This document shows positions 22,712-35,367 of a DNA stretch of 64,000 nucleotides, one piece after another. Position 1 is the first letter of the stretch, and each line of letters begins with the position of its first letter. Both the position numbers and the translations under genes were made by a program. Source of the stretch: Morinoia aosen (taxonomy: Eukaryota; Arthropoda; Malacostraca; Amphipoda; Talitridae); the NCBI GenBank assembly GCA_030386875.1, contig CM059575.1, positions 15,958,293-16,022,292 of the forward strand. The letters are read 5' to 3'. The notes below the pieces were generated by a model. The model saw only the letters and a program-made list of their open reading frames with translations, ran no database searches and had not been told where the DNA came from.

Positions 22712-25700
22712 ATGTTGAATGTTGAACAGAGAAAATGCTCCACTTTCGTTGACTCGGGCTCTTCTGTAACTCTTGTAAAATCTTGTGTAATTAAAAAATT
22801 GTTCAAAAACCCTCCTAGAATTAAACGATGCACGAAAGTTCTATGTTCTGTCAATGGAGATAATCTCTATACTCTAGGTACGATCGACCTGAAATTTAAA
22901 TTAGGAGATTTGGAGTACTATCATGCACTATTATTGTGGAAGATTCATTTTTCCCAGGAGCAATTCTGTTGGGCCGAGATTTCCTTAAGAGATTCGGTGT
23001 TGAAATAAAATACAGTCAGCACGAAAAAGGTCATGTGAGAATCAATGACATAACTTACCCATTTCAATCAATTGCTGCTTCGAATTCTGTAAATTTTGTA
23101 AAGCAGTCTGAGGATGTATCATTTAGCGTTGCAAGAATGCACAATGACTTGACCGTAGAGGGCGGAACACTATGTCACTCGTATCTTAGAGTACCAAAAC
23201 ACATGAACAACAAAGATGTTATAGTTCAGCAAAGTCTTGCTTGCAAAGGAGTAGCTATTCCGCGTACCCTTGCTACAGTCCTTGATGGTGCTGTGCCAAT
23301 AGTATTTGTTAATTATAACGATAAAAATGTTCTGATACCTAAAAATAATATCTGCGCGATACTAGATGTAGCTGTCAATGAGCCTGACCCAAATGAAAGC
23401 GAGAGTGACGCCTGTACTGTGGCAGCACTTGAGAACACTGGAGATGTGGCAACAGCGCATGGACCCAGACAGCTGCTCGCTCAGACTGCACAATGTGAGC
23501 AGCAGCCTAACAGTGGACTCCTGCAAGCCGCAGATAAGCGCAATGAACCTGAATTCAACCAAATGATTGACGATGTAGACTTATCTCACTTGAATTTTGA
23601 ACAGAAAAATACCCTTGTAAAGTTAATAAATAAGCATAGAGAGTCTTTCGCCGTCGGAAGTGAGATAGGAAGAGCGCGCAATGCCTTACATAAATTGGAT
23701 GTGCAAGGCCATGAACCGGTAAATACACCTCAGTACCGTGTTCCACATGCGACAAAACAGTTAGTTGAGGAGCATGTTCAAGAAATGCTTAAACAGGGTG
23801 TTATAGAACCTTCTTACTCACCTTGGTCTTCACCAATTTTGACAGTCAGGAGGAGTGATGGGACTCACAGAATAGTTGTGGACTTCCGTCTTATCAACAA
23901 GATTTGTAAGAAAGATACATTCCCGATCCCCAATATAACTGACACTCTGGAAAGTTTAAAGGGCTCAAACTTGTTCACCACCCTCGACATGAAAAGCCCC
24001 TTTCACCAGATTGAGTTAGTTAGCTCCTGAGAGTCGCGATATAACGGCCTTCAGAACATCAACAGGTAGCTATAGGTACTTGCGTTCTCCACAAGGCCTT
24101 ATCACGTCCGCAGCGGCACTTCAAAGAGCTGTTAATATGGCATTTGCTCCTTTCATCTCAAAGTTTCTGTTCTGTTATGTGGATGATATTATTATTTATT
24201 CCAAAGATTTTGGAACTCACATTGAGCATTTGGAAAAGGCGCTGTCACAAACAGCAGCCTCAGGTTTCAAATTAAGTTTGAAAAAGTGTCGGTTTGCTGC
24301 AGACGCCGTGACATTCCCCGGTATTAAAGTAAGTTCGGAAGGACTAACTCCCCGACCCGAAAAGGTGCGAGCCTTGGCAGATGCTTCAAGACCCAGAAAT
24401 GTTAAAGAAGTAAAGAGATTTTTGGGCGCAACAGGATTCTTTCGGAAGTTTATTCAAAATTATGCACGTATTGCAGCACCTCTAACAGAGTTGACAAGAA
24501 AAACAAATACTTTCAAATGGACTGATGTTCATCAGCAAGCTTTCGACGATTTGAAGGACAAACTTTTCTCAGCGCCTATTCTTAAATTCCCTGATTTTCA
24601 GAAAGAGTTCGTCCTTCACACTGATGCTTCAGGTATTGCAATTTGGGGAGCATTACTTCAGATGCATGACGGTGTCGAATTACCTGTTGCTTATTACAGT
24701 AGAAAATTGAAAGGCAACGAATTAAAATATTCTGCAACAGAACTTGAAGCTCTCGCAATTCATGATTCAATTAAACATTATGATGCGTATTTGTGCCTAA
24801 ATGAATTCATTGTAGTGACGGACCATCGCCCTTTAACTTTTATCTTCGCAAATAAAACAGGTAATCACCGCGTCTCCCGATGGGCTTTGCTTCTGCAGGA
24901 ATATAACTTCTCTGTAAGATATAAGCCTGGTTGTCAACATCATCTGCCTGACTTCCTTTCCCGATCTGAGAGAACTGTCAATGCTGTGACTGGTGCCCGC
25001 GAGCCAAAATGTAGTAATAAAAGTAATCATAAAAATAGTGTTGATGTTCCTGTTAGAGTTAAGCCTTGTTCTAGTAATGATGCGACAGGTGTTTCTGTCA
25101 ACGACGCAAGTCCACAACCTGTGTCCAGTGAACGTGATGAAAATGGTGATGTCGAAGCAAAGCAGTTAAGCTTAGTTGATGTTGTCTCAAAGCAAAAGAA
25201 TGATCCTTACTGGTCTAGGGTAAGAAACTGTTAAACGGAAATGATCTAGGTGATGTTAAGATTTCGAACATTGACGAATATTTCATAGACAATAATAATG
25301 TCCTGTGTAGGCTATCTAGGAAAAACCGTAGAAACGGTAGGATTAATGTACAAATTGTGATCCCGAAGTCCTTAATTAAAGTAGCTTTGAAGTTGAGTCA
25401 TGACAATGATTTGTCTGCTCACATGGGCTTCTTGAGAACTCTTGAACGTGCCAGAGATGAATTCTTCTGAACTAATCAGATCCGCGATGTCAAAGAATAC
25501 GTGAAAAAATTTCTTCCGTGTCAAAGGAGAAAATGGCAAGGACAATTTAAAGCTCCTCTTGGCAAATTCCCTGAAGCTTCTTATCCCATTGAAAGAGTTG
25601 CTGTTGATCTTGTTGAATTGCCTGTTAGTTACAGTGGAAATAAATATCTCTTAACAATCGTTGATCATTTCACACGATATGTCGATGCTTATCCACTCCC

Positions 25701-26583
25701 AGACAAGTCTGCCGATTCTGTTACCAGAGCTTTTGTTCAATATGTCGGAAAATTTTCAGCCCCAAATACGATTGTCAGTGACCGAGGTAGTGAGTTCACG
25801 AATAAACTATTTCAAGATGTGTGCAAAAACCTGAACGCTAAATCACAGACCACTACTGCCTATCACGCAATGGCAAATGGCTGCTGTGAAAGACTCAATG
25901 GCATCCTGAAAACTGCAATCTCACATCTAGCGGCTGAAGACAGGTTCAGTTGGGACCAGACCGTACCATTTGTGACTCTAGCAGTGAATACCTCCTATCA
26001 GACTGCAATTAAGGACACGCCGTTCTTCTTGTTCTACGGCAGAGATGCAAATCTTCCCTACCACGATATCTTCAAGGAACGGCCAATCAACTATGCGTGT
26101 GACCAGGACTACTCAATCGAAGTGTCACTCAGACTTACGAAAGCATTCGCAGCAGTTCGCAAAAACTCTGAAGCAGCGAGAATAGCGTCAGCAAATATTT
26201 ACAATCGGACGGCCAAGGAGTGTGACATCCAACCTAGAGAGTTAGTCATGCTCCGGAATGAATCTGGTCGTGCTGATGACAGAGCTTTTCCAACACGCTT
26301 CCTCGGACCTTACCGTATCTTGAATCGACGTGGAAATAATATCATCATCAAAGGATTATTTTCGGACCGCAAAGAACAGAATGTTCATCTCAACCGTGTT
26401 AAGCGAGCCTACTTGGATGAAGTCCTGGCCTTTCCATTCAACAACGAAGAAGAAGAAGAAGATGAATCCCAAGAAGCAGAAATGAACGATGTTCCAATTA
26501 TGCCAAACACGAATCGGGAAAATGAAGAAATGATTCCTCGATATTCTCTGAGGAATAGGAACAAGCGTCCAAACTATCTGTGA
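22712..26583 (+). mobile_element. Gypsy-2 pol: protease, reverse transcriptase, RNase H, integrase (fossil)
   Basis: Parts in order are protease with FVDSGSSVTL (about 22740), reverse transcriptase with FRLINKICKKDTFPIPNI, FTTLDMKSPFHQI and YVDDIIIYSKDF (23800-24400), RNase H with LHTDASGIAIWGALLQ and VTDHRPL (24600-24850), and integrase with VDHFTRYVDAYPL, SDRGSEFTN and NGCCERLNG (25500-26100). The C-terminus RYSLRNRNKRP resembles Gypsy integrase tails. The order RT-RH-IN identifies Ty3/Gypsy. As a unit it is broken by a few changes. Confidence 0.9.
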
Positions 26584-27973
26584 TTGTCTGTGTCTTACAG
26601 AGATGTTCCCAGAACTTCGATCATGATTGCTTCATTTCATTTAAACATGATATGTCTAATATTAAAATGCTTGATCATTATTTCTCCTTGTATTTAATTT
26701 CTTTCATTTTCTAATGCAGTAATTATATAAACTCCTCAGCGAAATATAAGTAGGATGTCTTTGCTCATAGGTGTTTCCTATCCCGATTCATATTTTGCTG
26801 ATTTCAATGTGTAACCTGTTGTTATGTCATTTTCTAATCCCTTCACAGGAATGTGTATTGATGCGTATAACCCTTTTCCGTGCGATAAGAAATTTCCCTT
26901 TTATAGGTGATCTGTAACGATATGTTTTATGTATGAATTTCTTTTATGCTGCAATTATTCACTATGTATTAATTATAACATTTTCCAAATGGATTCCTTC
27001 GAGTTATTGCATAGAATAATGATACACCAAATGTAAATGGCGGGGGAGAAGTTGGAATAAGTAGACTGATGAAAAGTGGATGCAATCTCGAAGGAAATCC
27101 ATGGAAAATATTTATCATGTTCAGAAATTGATTCAGAACGGTTGTTACAGCCCGGCGTACTTCTTTCGAAGTTGCCTATCCGTGAATCTGCGGTAGCGCA
27201 GCAGCAGCGGCACTCTGCGGAGCAGGCATGAGCAGCGACGACTTCACACAGATGACAGTAGCACTACTTCAAGGCCGTGGCATACAACCACCAACTGCTG
27301 CGCAGAGGCTGGCTGCTGCCCGTGAGACTACATTTGGCAACGCCTCGCTTTACACCCTACCAGCTGTGGTGCGCCCCCAGGATGGCAACACTAGAACCAT
27401 TGGGCTTTCTGCGAATTTAAAGGTCTGGGCCAGCTGGGTGCGAGACGTGATGACGACTACAGCTGCAAAAGCGTGACGCAATCTGCTGGTGACGGAACTG
27501 CGGTTTGGAGAATGGTGTGACTTCACGACGAAGGTGGAACTTTCCCCTATACCAATTCGCCTAACATGGATTCGATTATGGCGGAAGAAAATTAAGAAGA
27601 TTCCGTTGAACACTAATACGTTCAAAATAACTACATGCAAGCGGAAGTGATAGCAAATCGAGTGTACACTCGATATTTATATTTAGGGCGGTCTTAACCC
27701 CCAGATGTCTTCGGGAAGGCCTCCGGTAGATTATCAGTAGCCACGAGAGAAGATCTTCGATGGTAGAGCAGGGTAAGGGTATCCCGATACCAACTACTCG
27801 TCATCGCATGTTTAAGCTCTTCGTTTCAAGGTGCGTCAGAAGCACAAATCTCGTCGGCTTGTCTAAATCTTCCCTTGCAATGAAGTATGAGATTTCTCAT
27901 AATTTCAAGTAGACGGACACTTCCAATCGTGACAACATCCAGGAGGATGTTACTAAAAACGGCATGGGGGGAA
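26584..27973 (+). other. Gypsy-2 region between pol and right LTR
   Basis: About 1.4 kb without recognised coding function. An open stretch of 82 codons (27228-27476) has no similarity I know and no signal peptide or membrane segment, so nothing supports an envelope gene. The purine tract GGGGGGAA lies directly before the right LTR. Confidence 0.6.
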
Positions 27974-28742
27974 TTTTTATATACCTTTCTACATAACGGC
28001 ACACCGTGAATGACAGTTGCATCAACGAGCAGGAGCCACGTACTCCGTGCTCTGAATGACCATTGCAAAATTCAGCGTACTTCAGCAGAAAGCTCAGAAA
28101 GCTGCATCAGCAGAGGAAGGCGACGCTTGCATGACATCAGCAGAGGGCATCAGAAATAGAAGCATAAAAAAGAGCTACGGGACGGTTAGATGCTACCAAC
28201 CGCCATGGAGGGTAGCTGCGGCAGGAGTTAGTACTTAAGATTGTACTTAGAGTTAGGAGTATCCATTCCCGAGCGTGTAGTAGTCATAGAAGGGTCTCGT
28301 ATACGCCGCCTTTGCTTGAATCTTTGAAATAAAACTCCGCCCGGCGTACTGAGAGTTGTTATTGTATAAATTATCATTTTGTGATTTCATATTTAGAACG
28401 ACTAATTGAATATATATCGTAAACGGGACTACTTCGAATACAGCGACATCAGCACCTGTACTTCCTTCAAAGTTGCGTAAGAGATTAAAACCCCATTTCA
28501 TTCTTGCTAGTTTGCGGATTTGAATTTGTCTCTCGTCATATTGGTGATATCAACGTAAAACAGTAAAAAGTGTGGCCAAGCATAACAAGTGTTTCAATAC
28601 CTGCTATAGTTGTGCCTTAATTTGAATGCCGATCTTGAAATGATACAGAGGTTAAGAAAAGAAATTTATTCAATTAAAAGAATTGTCCTGAAAAATATAA
28701 AAAATCAATTTATTCGATCCAAAAAGAAAAGAGATCATTACA
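27974..28742 (+). repeat. Gypsy-2 right LTR
   Basis: This is the partner of 20441-21208. It ends TCATTACA and is followed by the target duplication CAAG. Its first few bases differ slightly from the left LTR. Confidence 0.9.
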
Positions 28743-28746
28743 CAAG

Positions 28747-31383
28747 CTAGCCCCAAATCAACGTGCAGCGGTTGTGGAAATCTGCACTGACGTAGAGATT
28801 GCCCCTATAAGGTCAGTGTTGGTCATGGTTGTGGCCAAAAATGTCATTTTAACAAATGTTGCTTCATGTCAAAAAATTCAAAAACCCGCTAGAGGAAATA
28901 AAAATGCATTTGTGCATGCTCTGCATGAAAAATGTAAAGGGTTGTTGAAATCTTTATTGTAGCACCTTGAATGTATATGTGTATTATGCTAATAATGTTA
29001 CATTGCTCTTGTGTTATAATAGACTGTGTTTAGAGAGTACTCTGCCCTGAGAACTGAGCTCATGGTTCTGATGCTTTGCTGGAGTCCACTCCACCTCTTG
29101 ACGTAGCGATGCAAACAAACTGTTCCCCTGCCTGTCTCACGGTGTATTACAGAAAATACATATAGTGTTAGTGTCTCTGTCCCGTAATTAACCCTAACCA
29201 AATTCAACAAGGGAACACCACCCTAACCCTAATAAAACTGTCAATGCAACCAGTACAGACTAACCAGTTTATATAATCAGGGTTGCTTTGGAGAAATTTT
29301 CTCAGTTTCAGAGTGATGTAAACCACCAATTAAAGCCCAAATCTGGCTAAAAAAACATCCCCCTAGAGACGAAAGCAGACACCGGCGCTGCCAGGTCTAT
29401 TCTTTCAAAAGCTGCATACTTTAGATTGCCCACCAAGACAATACCCGAGTTGAGACCTTCTGATGTTAAGCTTAGGACTTATGGTGGGGCTGAACTAGTA
29501 GTTTGTGGGGAGATTAGGACTTACAGCCAGCGTGAAGCTAGTAGTAGAGCTTATCAGCAAGCAACTATTGTAGTTGTAGACAGGGAGCAACCAGCATTGC
29601 TAGTAGTGACCTGATAGATTCCCTTGGGTTTACTATAGTAGCGGGTAGCGTGCATAAGCTTGTTGCCTAACCAGAAGAGCTAGTACAAAAACTTCTCCGC
29701 CTTTTTCAACCAAGCCTTGGCTGCTATAAGGGAAGATATTTCAACATTAAAGTTGACCCTAATATTTCACCAATGTTCTGCAAGGCACGAACTCATTGAT
29801 TCATACTCATTAAAGCCTAAGGTGGAGGCGGAACTAGATAGACTGGTTCAGGAAGGCATCCTTCCCCATGTGCAGTACTCTAGATGGGTAGCAGCCATTG
29901 TACCCGTGCTGAAGTCGGATCAAAGCTTCTGAATCTGTGGGGAATATAAGTTAACTGTGAACCATGCTACTAGGTTAGATACTTATGCTATTCCCAGGGT
30001 TGAAGATATATTTAGCAGGTTAGCAGGAGGAGTTATATACTCCAAGCTAGGTATGTCTCAGACCAACGACCAATTGGACAAGTATAAGAATCTAAGGAGC
30101 TCACGAAGAATCCTTGGACGAATCTGAATCCTTGTTCTCCTTGGACGAAGAATCTAAGGAGCTCACCGTAATTAACACCCACAGAGGTCCGTTTCCATAA
30201 CCGACTGAATTCTTACATTGCCTCCGCTCCCGGAATCTTTCAGCGTGCAATGGAGGGTCTATTACAGGGCCTTCCAAGAGTATTTTGCTATTTGGATTAC
30301 GTTCTAGTGAGTGCTACTAATGAACAAGAGCACTCCAAGAGGCTACATCAAGTCTTATCAAACTACAGGAGGCAGGGTTGAAACTGAAAATGAATAAATG
30401 CAAAAGAAGAGTGTCACAGGTATCCTATCTCGGATACTAAATTCACAAGGATGGATTGCACCCCACTGCAGAGAAGGTAGCAGCAATCCAGAATGCACCG
30501 GTTCCTACAAATGTGACTCAGTTGAGAGCCTATTTGGGGTCGCTAAACTTCTAAATAAAATTTCTAAAATCGCTTGGAACTATATTAGAACCCCTGAATG
30601 CGTTACTGAGGGATAAAACCCCTTGGAGGTGGGATGCAAGTCAGGAGAGGGCATTCCAGAAATCTAAACAAGCCCTCTTAGACTCCCAGACCTTGATCCA
30701 TTTTGACCCTAATTTACCCAAGTGGCAGTGACTGACAGTAGTGCGTTTGGTGTTTGAGCAGTGTTGGGTTACCTTATTGACGGAATTGAACGCACAACAT
30801 TTTTTGCCTCCCAAACTCAAATAGCAACAGAACGTAACTACTCTCAGACTGAGAAAGAATCTCTTGTTATGGTACTTGCGCCACGTAAAATCCATTGCTA
30901 CATGTAGAGACAGGAATTCACAGTCATCACCGACCACAAGCCATTGTTAGAATTATTTGATCCTGGTAAAAGCATCCCGCCGATGACATCCGGGCGCATT
31001 CAAAGGGGGCTCTACTGCTGCAATCCTACAAGATCACCTTACGGCATGATCGGCGTACTGTTGCGCGCAGCTGATGCTCTCAGCCGTCTAGCCTAGGCAA
31101 CTCCCGAGGAAACCACGCCCATCCCAGTGGAATGGGCGTTCCTAGTAAACTTCCTTGAGTCAGCTCCGTTCACCAGCACCCACATTCGCGATGGCACCCT
31201 AAGGGACCCAATACTTTCGAAAGTATACAAATACTGCCAGGTAGGCAGACCCCCAACGGTAATTGGGGACCCTGATCTCGCTCCGTACACTAGGAGGAGG
31301 GACGAATTGTCAACACAAAATGGCTGTGTGCTCTGGAGAGCAAGAATTGTTGTACCCCAAGCCCTCAGGCAAGCTATTGTTGA
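28747..31383 (+). mobile_element. Gypsy-1 middle segment: gag zinc knuckle, protease, reverse transcriptase, RNase H (fossil)
   Basis: After Gypsy-2 the older element resumes with a CCHC knuckle. After the small LINE-2 derivative come a protease-like ADTGAARSILSKA (about 29360) and reverse transcriptase phrases such as VEAELDRLVQEGILPHV (29820-29880). RNase H-like text with a TDHKPLLEL-type motif is near 30930. The stretch ends in the integrase N-terminal region. It is heavily broken, consistent with an old insertion. Similarity is cut by the probable solo LTR at 31384. Confidence 0.7.
28944..29209 (+). mobile_element. LINE-2 mini-element: 5' end joined to 3' end, no coding part
   Basis: The first 160 or so bases (from GTTGAAATCTTTATTGTAGC) match the 5' leader of LINE-2 (18772 downward). 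The last 110 or so (GACGTAGCGATG ... CCCTAACC) match its 3' tail (12260-12145). All coding sequence is missing. Both parents carry ACTCCATCTC at the breakpoint, so a microhomology deletion or template jump explains the junction. It sits in Gypsy-1 between the zinc knuckle and protease. Flanking duplications were not recognised. It may be a one-off internal deletion or a member of a propagating SINE-like family. Confidence 0.75.
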
Positions 31384-31832
31384 TTATGATAGACATAGTA
31401 ATCCTACACTAGAGCACAGTATAGGTTAAACAACACCGGCACAGTATCTGGGTTCTACATAGACACAACACAGTAATAGTGCTGACATAAATAGACAAAT
31501 GCAATGACACATCACATAAGGTAAATAATCCACTCACCTCTTAGATACCCTACAACTTAGATATTCAACTACCAGACATGTGGCCAGCGAGAGTAGAGCG
31601 GAGATAGGTGGGAATATATAGAAAAGAGTAGAATAGAATTAGTAGTAGGTAGTTAGAGAATAACTTAGAGGTAGTACTTAGCCGTCCGGGATAATCTATA
31701 TATACACTTGCAGTCAGCATGAACGGTTTAGCTGGCTACGACCAATCGGAAACTGGCTGCGAGTGTTGCTCTCACGAGCGTTGCCAACTTTAGGTCTCTC
31801 TAACTAGAACTTACACTACTCGCTATATTACA
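31384..31832. mobile_element. probable solo LTR B (449 bp) in Gypsy-1
   Basis: Gypsy-1 integrase similarity stops at about 31383 and resumes at about 31833. The intervening DNA has no coding content. The 4-bp TTGA occurs at both edges (31380-31383 and 31833-31836), and the block ends ATATTACA. A TATA-like TCTATATATAC (about 31694) could be a promoter. The left end reads TTATGATAG instead of TG, which weakens the call. The family is unknown. Confidence 0.45.
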
Positions 31833-31885
31833 TTGACGAAATTCACTCTGGCCATGCAGGCAGGGTTGCGGAGTCGGTGGAATAA

Positions 31886-32150
31886 ATTTGCCACTCCGAC
31901 TCCGACTCCGACTCCACCTTTCCAGAATTTGGCGACTCCGACTCCGACTCCGACTCCACCTTTTCAGAATTTGGCGACTCCGACTCCGACTCCGACTCCA
32001 CCTTTTCAGAATTTGGCGACTCCGACTCCGACTCCGACTCCACCTTTTCAGAATTTGGCGACTCCGACTCCATTTCTCCAGAATTTGGCGACTCCAACAC
32101 CGACTCCGCCTATTCACAATTTTGTGACTCCAACTTCACCTATTCATAAT
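31886..32150. repeat. subterminal array of 42-bp units with ACTCCG hexamers (left end)
   Basis: Four to five units each consist of three or four ACTCCG hexamers followed by a spacer like ACCTTTTCAGAATTTGGCG. Units are about 42 bases, which keeps frames open on both strands and creates spurious Pro-Thr and Ser-Glu repeat ORFs. The inverse copy is at 45366-45636. The hexamer runs opposite to the GGAGTC in the terminal repeat itself. Confidence 0.9.
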
Positions 32151-32821
32151 TTATAAGATGAATATTTTATTTCTTAACTAGTGCACACAGTCCGTAAAAA
32201 ATGACAAGATTCAATACCTTTCTTCAACAAATTTTCGTTTGAGTGGAGTTTCCATGCTTTCAGCTTATTCCAAAGGTAACTTAATTTTCTTATAAGAGTA
32301 ATAAACACTCAGAACACAGCATTTTTGAGCCGCAAGAGAAGTAGTTATAGCCATTCGTGTCGTATCCAAGATACAGAAATTCAGCATTACTGAAAGCAAC
32401 TGCGAACTTGTGTATGTATATTGTAATATGCAATACAGTACATTGCAATACAGTATATTGTAATATACAATACAGCATATTTCAATATGCAATACCCCGC
32501 CGAACTCGGTATTCACGATACAAACTTGAGTATATAAGGCTCTGGATCGCTCTAATTGTGATGAAAGTGACTTATTACAGAGCTATTGCACAACTAAAAT
32601 GAGTGTATTAATTGACCGTGAACTGGAACCAAGACCGCCAGTGCTATTTTTTTCCTATCAATTATTCTTAACAGCGTGACACAAAACGTATAAATAAACA
32701 CACGACACTCATTCTTAGTAGTCAACGGTTGCAGGTTTCGAAACCTGTGCATATGTTCATTATATTCTTTATTAGCGAACGACTTTTAAATTGACTACAG
32801 ATTGTTAATAATCAAGATACT

Positions 32822-33003
32822 AGTGTACGTGATTGGTCAAAAATGACGGGATCCAATGGTATCGTTTTAAAAAAATCTCAAGATAAAAATGGCAAACAAA
32901 TATATCCATTGTAATAGTACCCGCGATTAAAATACAGTATTCTCGTACTTGTGCACTGGTAAAACTCGTATCACAGATAAGGTCATTAAGCATCTTTAAA
33001 AAC
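32822..33003. repeat. internal inverted repeat of the hAT, partner at 35186-35356
   Basis: The sequence from TGTACGTGATTGG through AATGACGGGATCCAAT and TTGTGCACTGGTAAAACTCG to AAGCATCTTTAA recurs, inverted and with about a quarter of positions changed, at 35186-35356. A weaker third piece lies near 32172-32222. The pair could be the ends of a further, older nested unit of about 2.5 kb. The mirrored pair lies in the right arm (about 42160-42330 and 44513-44694). Confidence 0.65.
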
Positions 33004-33347
33004 GTCACAAACGCAAACAACAACCAATCAAATTGTATAACATAATACCTACCTGAATTGTAATTTAAATTATTGTTCGCAAGAGGTTTTTAAAAAATTT
33101 GTCATTACTTTTAAGCATTTAAATGCCTTTGAAATTTAAATGCGAGGAGTCGCATTTTCTTGACAGTTGATTAGATTTTCACGCAATGTTTTTTACTTAT
33201 AAACATAAGTGAGCAGATGCCAGGTTTTTCATATTTCGATGGTATTTATGATACTGTCCAAGCAAGCAGATTCCCGTTGTAATGAGATAGGGGAACTAAC
33301 GCACGAGAACATATACTTATCATTGACGGACACCTGGCTTTTTATTA

Positions 33348-34125
33348 TACCGGGTGTCCTATAAAAATGTCCCCGATTTTTAATTAATTATATCTCAGCT
33401 TTAAATTAACATATTTCAATTGCCTTTTTTCACAATGTAGTAAATTTTGTTTCCTTTTCGAATAATTTAAATTTTTGAAAATCGGTTGAATAACCACTGT
33501 ACAATGTCCAATTTACTGAAACGAGCAGAAAAATTAATTGTTCAGAGGAAAAGTTTTCAAAACAATATTGATATTCTTCCTTATTTTGTAGTTTCCATAA
33601 AACTGAACACACAAAAATTTTAAAGAGTAACAAATCATTACCTTATATAACGTTTAAATAAATGAGGTAATTTTAGTATCCAACGACATACCCTCCATTT
33701 CTCTCAAGGCAAGTATTACTTCTAGCCACCATTGAACGAAGAGTTTTACCCATTATTCCACCGTTTTTTATCAGTCCTTGAAACACTATAATTGAGAACA
33801 CTTGAAACTTGAAACCTTTCAGAGGGTTTAAATACTTAGTTGTATGCACGATACATCGTTATGAAATTATTCTTAACAGTAGGCATTGAGGAATGAAGAA
33901 GAACACCAGTGTTGTTTTTAAAACTTTCCCTTTGAACAATTTTTCTACCCCTTTCAGTAAATCGATCATCTTAAAGTTTATTCAACTGATTTTCAAAAAC
34001 TTAAATTATTTCAAAAGGAAACAAAATTGAATAAATTGTAAATAAAAGAAAATTAAAATATGTTAATTTAAAGCGGAGATATTATCAATTAAAAAGTCCA
34101 GGACATTTTTGTGGGACACCCAGTA
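33348..34125. mobile_element. mariner-like non-autonomous element inside the hAT (left arm)
   Basis: The ends are TACCGGGTGTCCTATAAAAA and, inverted, TACTGGGTGTCCCACAAAAA, flanked by TA. The similarity goes on inward (ATGTCC, then TTTAAATTAACATAT). TA duplication and GGGTGTCC termini fit the Tc1/mariner superfamily. At 778 bp it contains no transposase frame. The mirrored copy in the right arm is about 43391-44168, so the insertion preceded the hAT self-insertion. Confidence 0.75.
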
Positions 34126-35367
34126 TAGTATTGATTGTTCTTATACAATAAATGGTCAAGTGCCTCCTTTGAACAAATTAATAAATAGGTTTAGCTATTT
34201 CGTGAGCGTAATCTCTCCTATGTTAATACAATGGAGTTTTAGGATTTAAAACTTAAGGGCAACTGCTCGAACATTTATTTCAAATACAGAAGAACTTCAA
34301 GGGAACAACAGCAAATCGTTTCCCTTTTCTCCTGCGCAAAAAGAGAAACCGTACCCAAGTTAGGCAGACCTTGAGGATTCCAACAGTACGCTCACCAGCG
34401 TCCTCTGTAATATTTTTATTATTAAATTCCTTTAAAATAGAGACCGAAGATCTTCTTTAACGTGCGGTTAGTTTTTAAAACGATACTCGCTAAAAATAGA
34501 AGACACCCAATGGACGCGGCCGGTCATCAGTACGGTACTCCGGTAGGAAATTTTAGAGGCGTTCTGAGGAGAGAGATACAGGGTTTCAAGATGTCCGGTC
34601 GCCGACCAGCTGGATATCGTATCTTATTGCAAGATTGCATATAGCACTAAGATTTTAACAATTATTTGACAATTAATCACCTTGAATAATAAGTGTCTAT
34701 TCAAGAGGCTGCAAAAGCCGGGTCGAGGAGTTCAAGTCGCAGAAAGAGACTGCTTCTTACGCAAGAGAAATAAGTTAGAGGTACCAGACCAACTTTTGTT
34801 AAAAGGGCGACATGCTGCCCAAGCAGAGCAAGCTCAAAGATAATTTAATGAGTGAACGCCAAGGCGTAACAAGTAATTTTAATTAAAGCTATTTAAGGTT
34901 AATGCAGGTCTGCTAGAAGCGCAAACATGCTTAATTATAGAAAGTTAAATTTAAACACAAAAATCGAAAAAAAAGATGCAGCTGCAAAACAAAAGGCAAC
35001 GAACAAAAAGATCTCATTTCATCAGTTTAAAATTTTTGTCTGTAAACTAAGAGAGGCCAACTGAAGAAAACTTTTTCTTCCACAAAGCCGCCATCAGAAA
35101 TACGGAAAATATTCAACAGGAAATTTCATTGAACAAACAAAATTGGCTGTTCGTCTTTGTTGGTTGATCTGTCTCCCTTTCACGCTCTTAAAGATGCTTA
35201 ACTACTGTATCTGTGATGCGAGTTTCACCAGTGCACAAGTATTAGAATATTTTAATCGCGGGTGCTATTAGGATGGAAATATTTCTTTATGGTCCACATC
35301 TGAAAGATTTCTATACAGACAATATCGAATCCCGTCATTTATGACGAGTCGTGTACACAATTAGGAA

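Larger units (their letters stand above)
20441..28742 (+). mobile_element. Gypsy-2: complete-length Ty3/Gypsy element with LTR pair
   Basis: The element has two LTRs of about 768 bp (20441-21208 and 27974-28742) and a 4-bp target duplication CAAG on each side (20437-20440, 28743-28746). A primer-binding-like TGGCGGCAGCG follows the left LTR, and a purine tract GGGGGGAA precedes the right one. Gag and pol lie between, in the order protease, reverse transcriptase, RNase H, integrase, typical of Ty3/Gypsy. The two LTRs differ at about a dozen positions I could count, near 1.7 percent, so it is much younger than its host element. It looks complete in parts but is broken, with roughly three or four breaks in the coding region. 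Confidence 0.9.

Noticed and set aside
27228-27476. Envelope gene in Gypsy-2
   Set aside because: The 82-codon frame has no signal peptide, membrane segment or known envelope feature.
31833-32156. Open frames of Pro-Thr, Arg-Ser and Ser-Glu repeats on both strands
   Set aside because: They result from the hexamer/42-bp arrays at the hAT ends, whose length is a multiple of three. The mirror set at 45360-45692 has the same cause.
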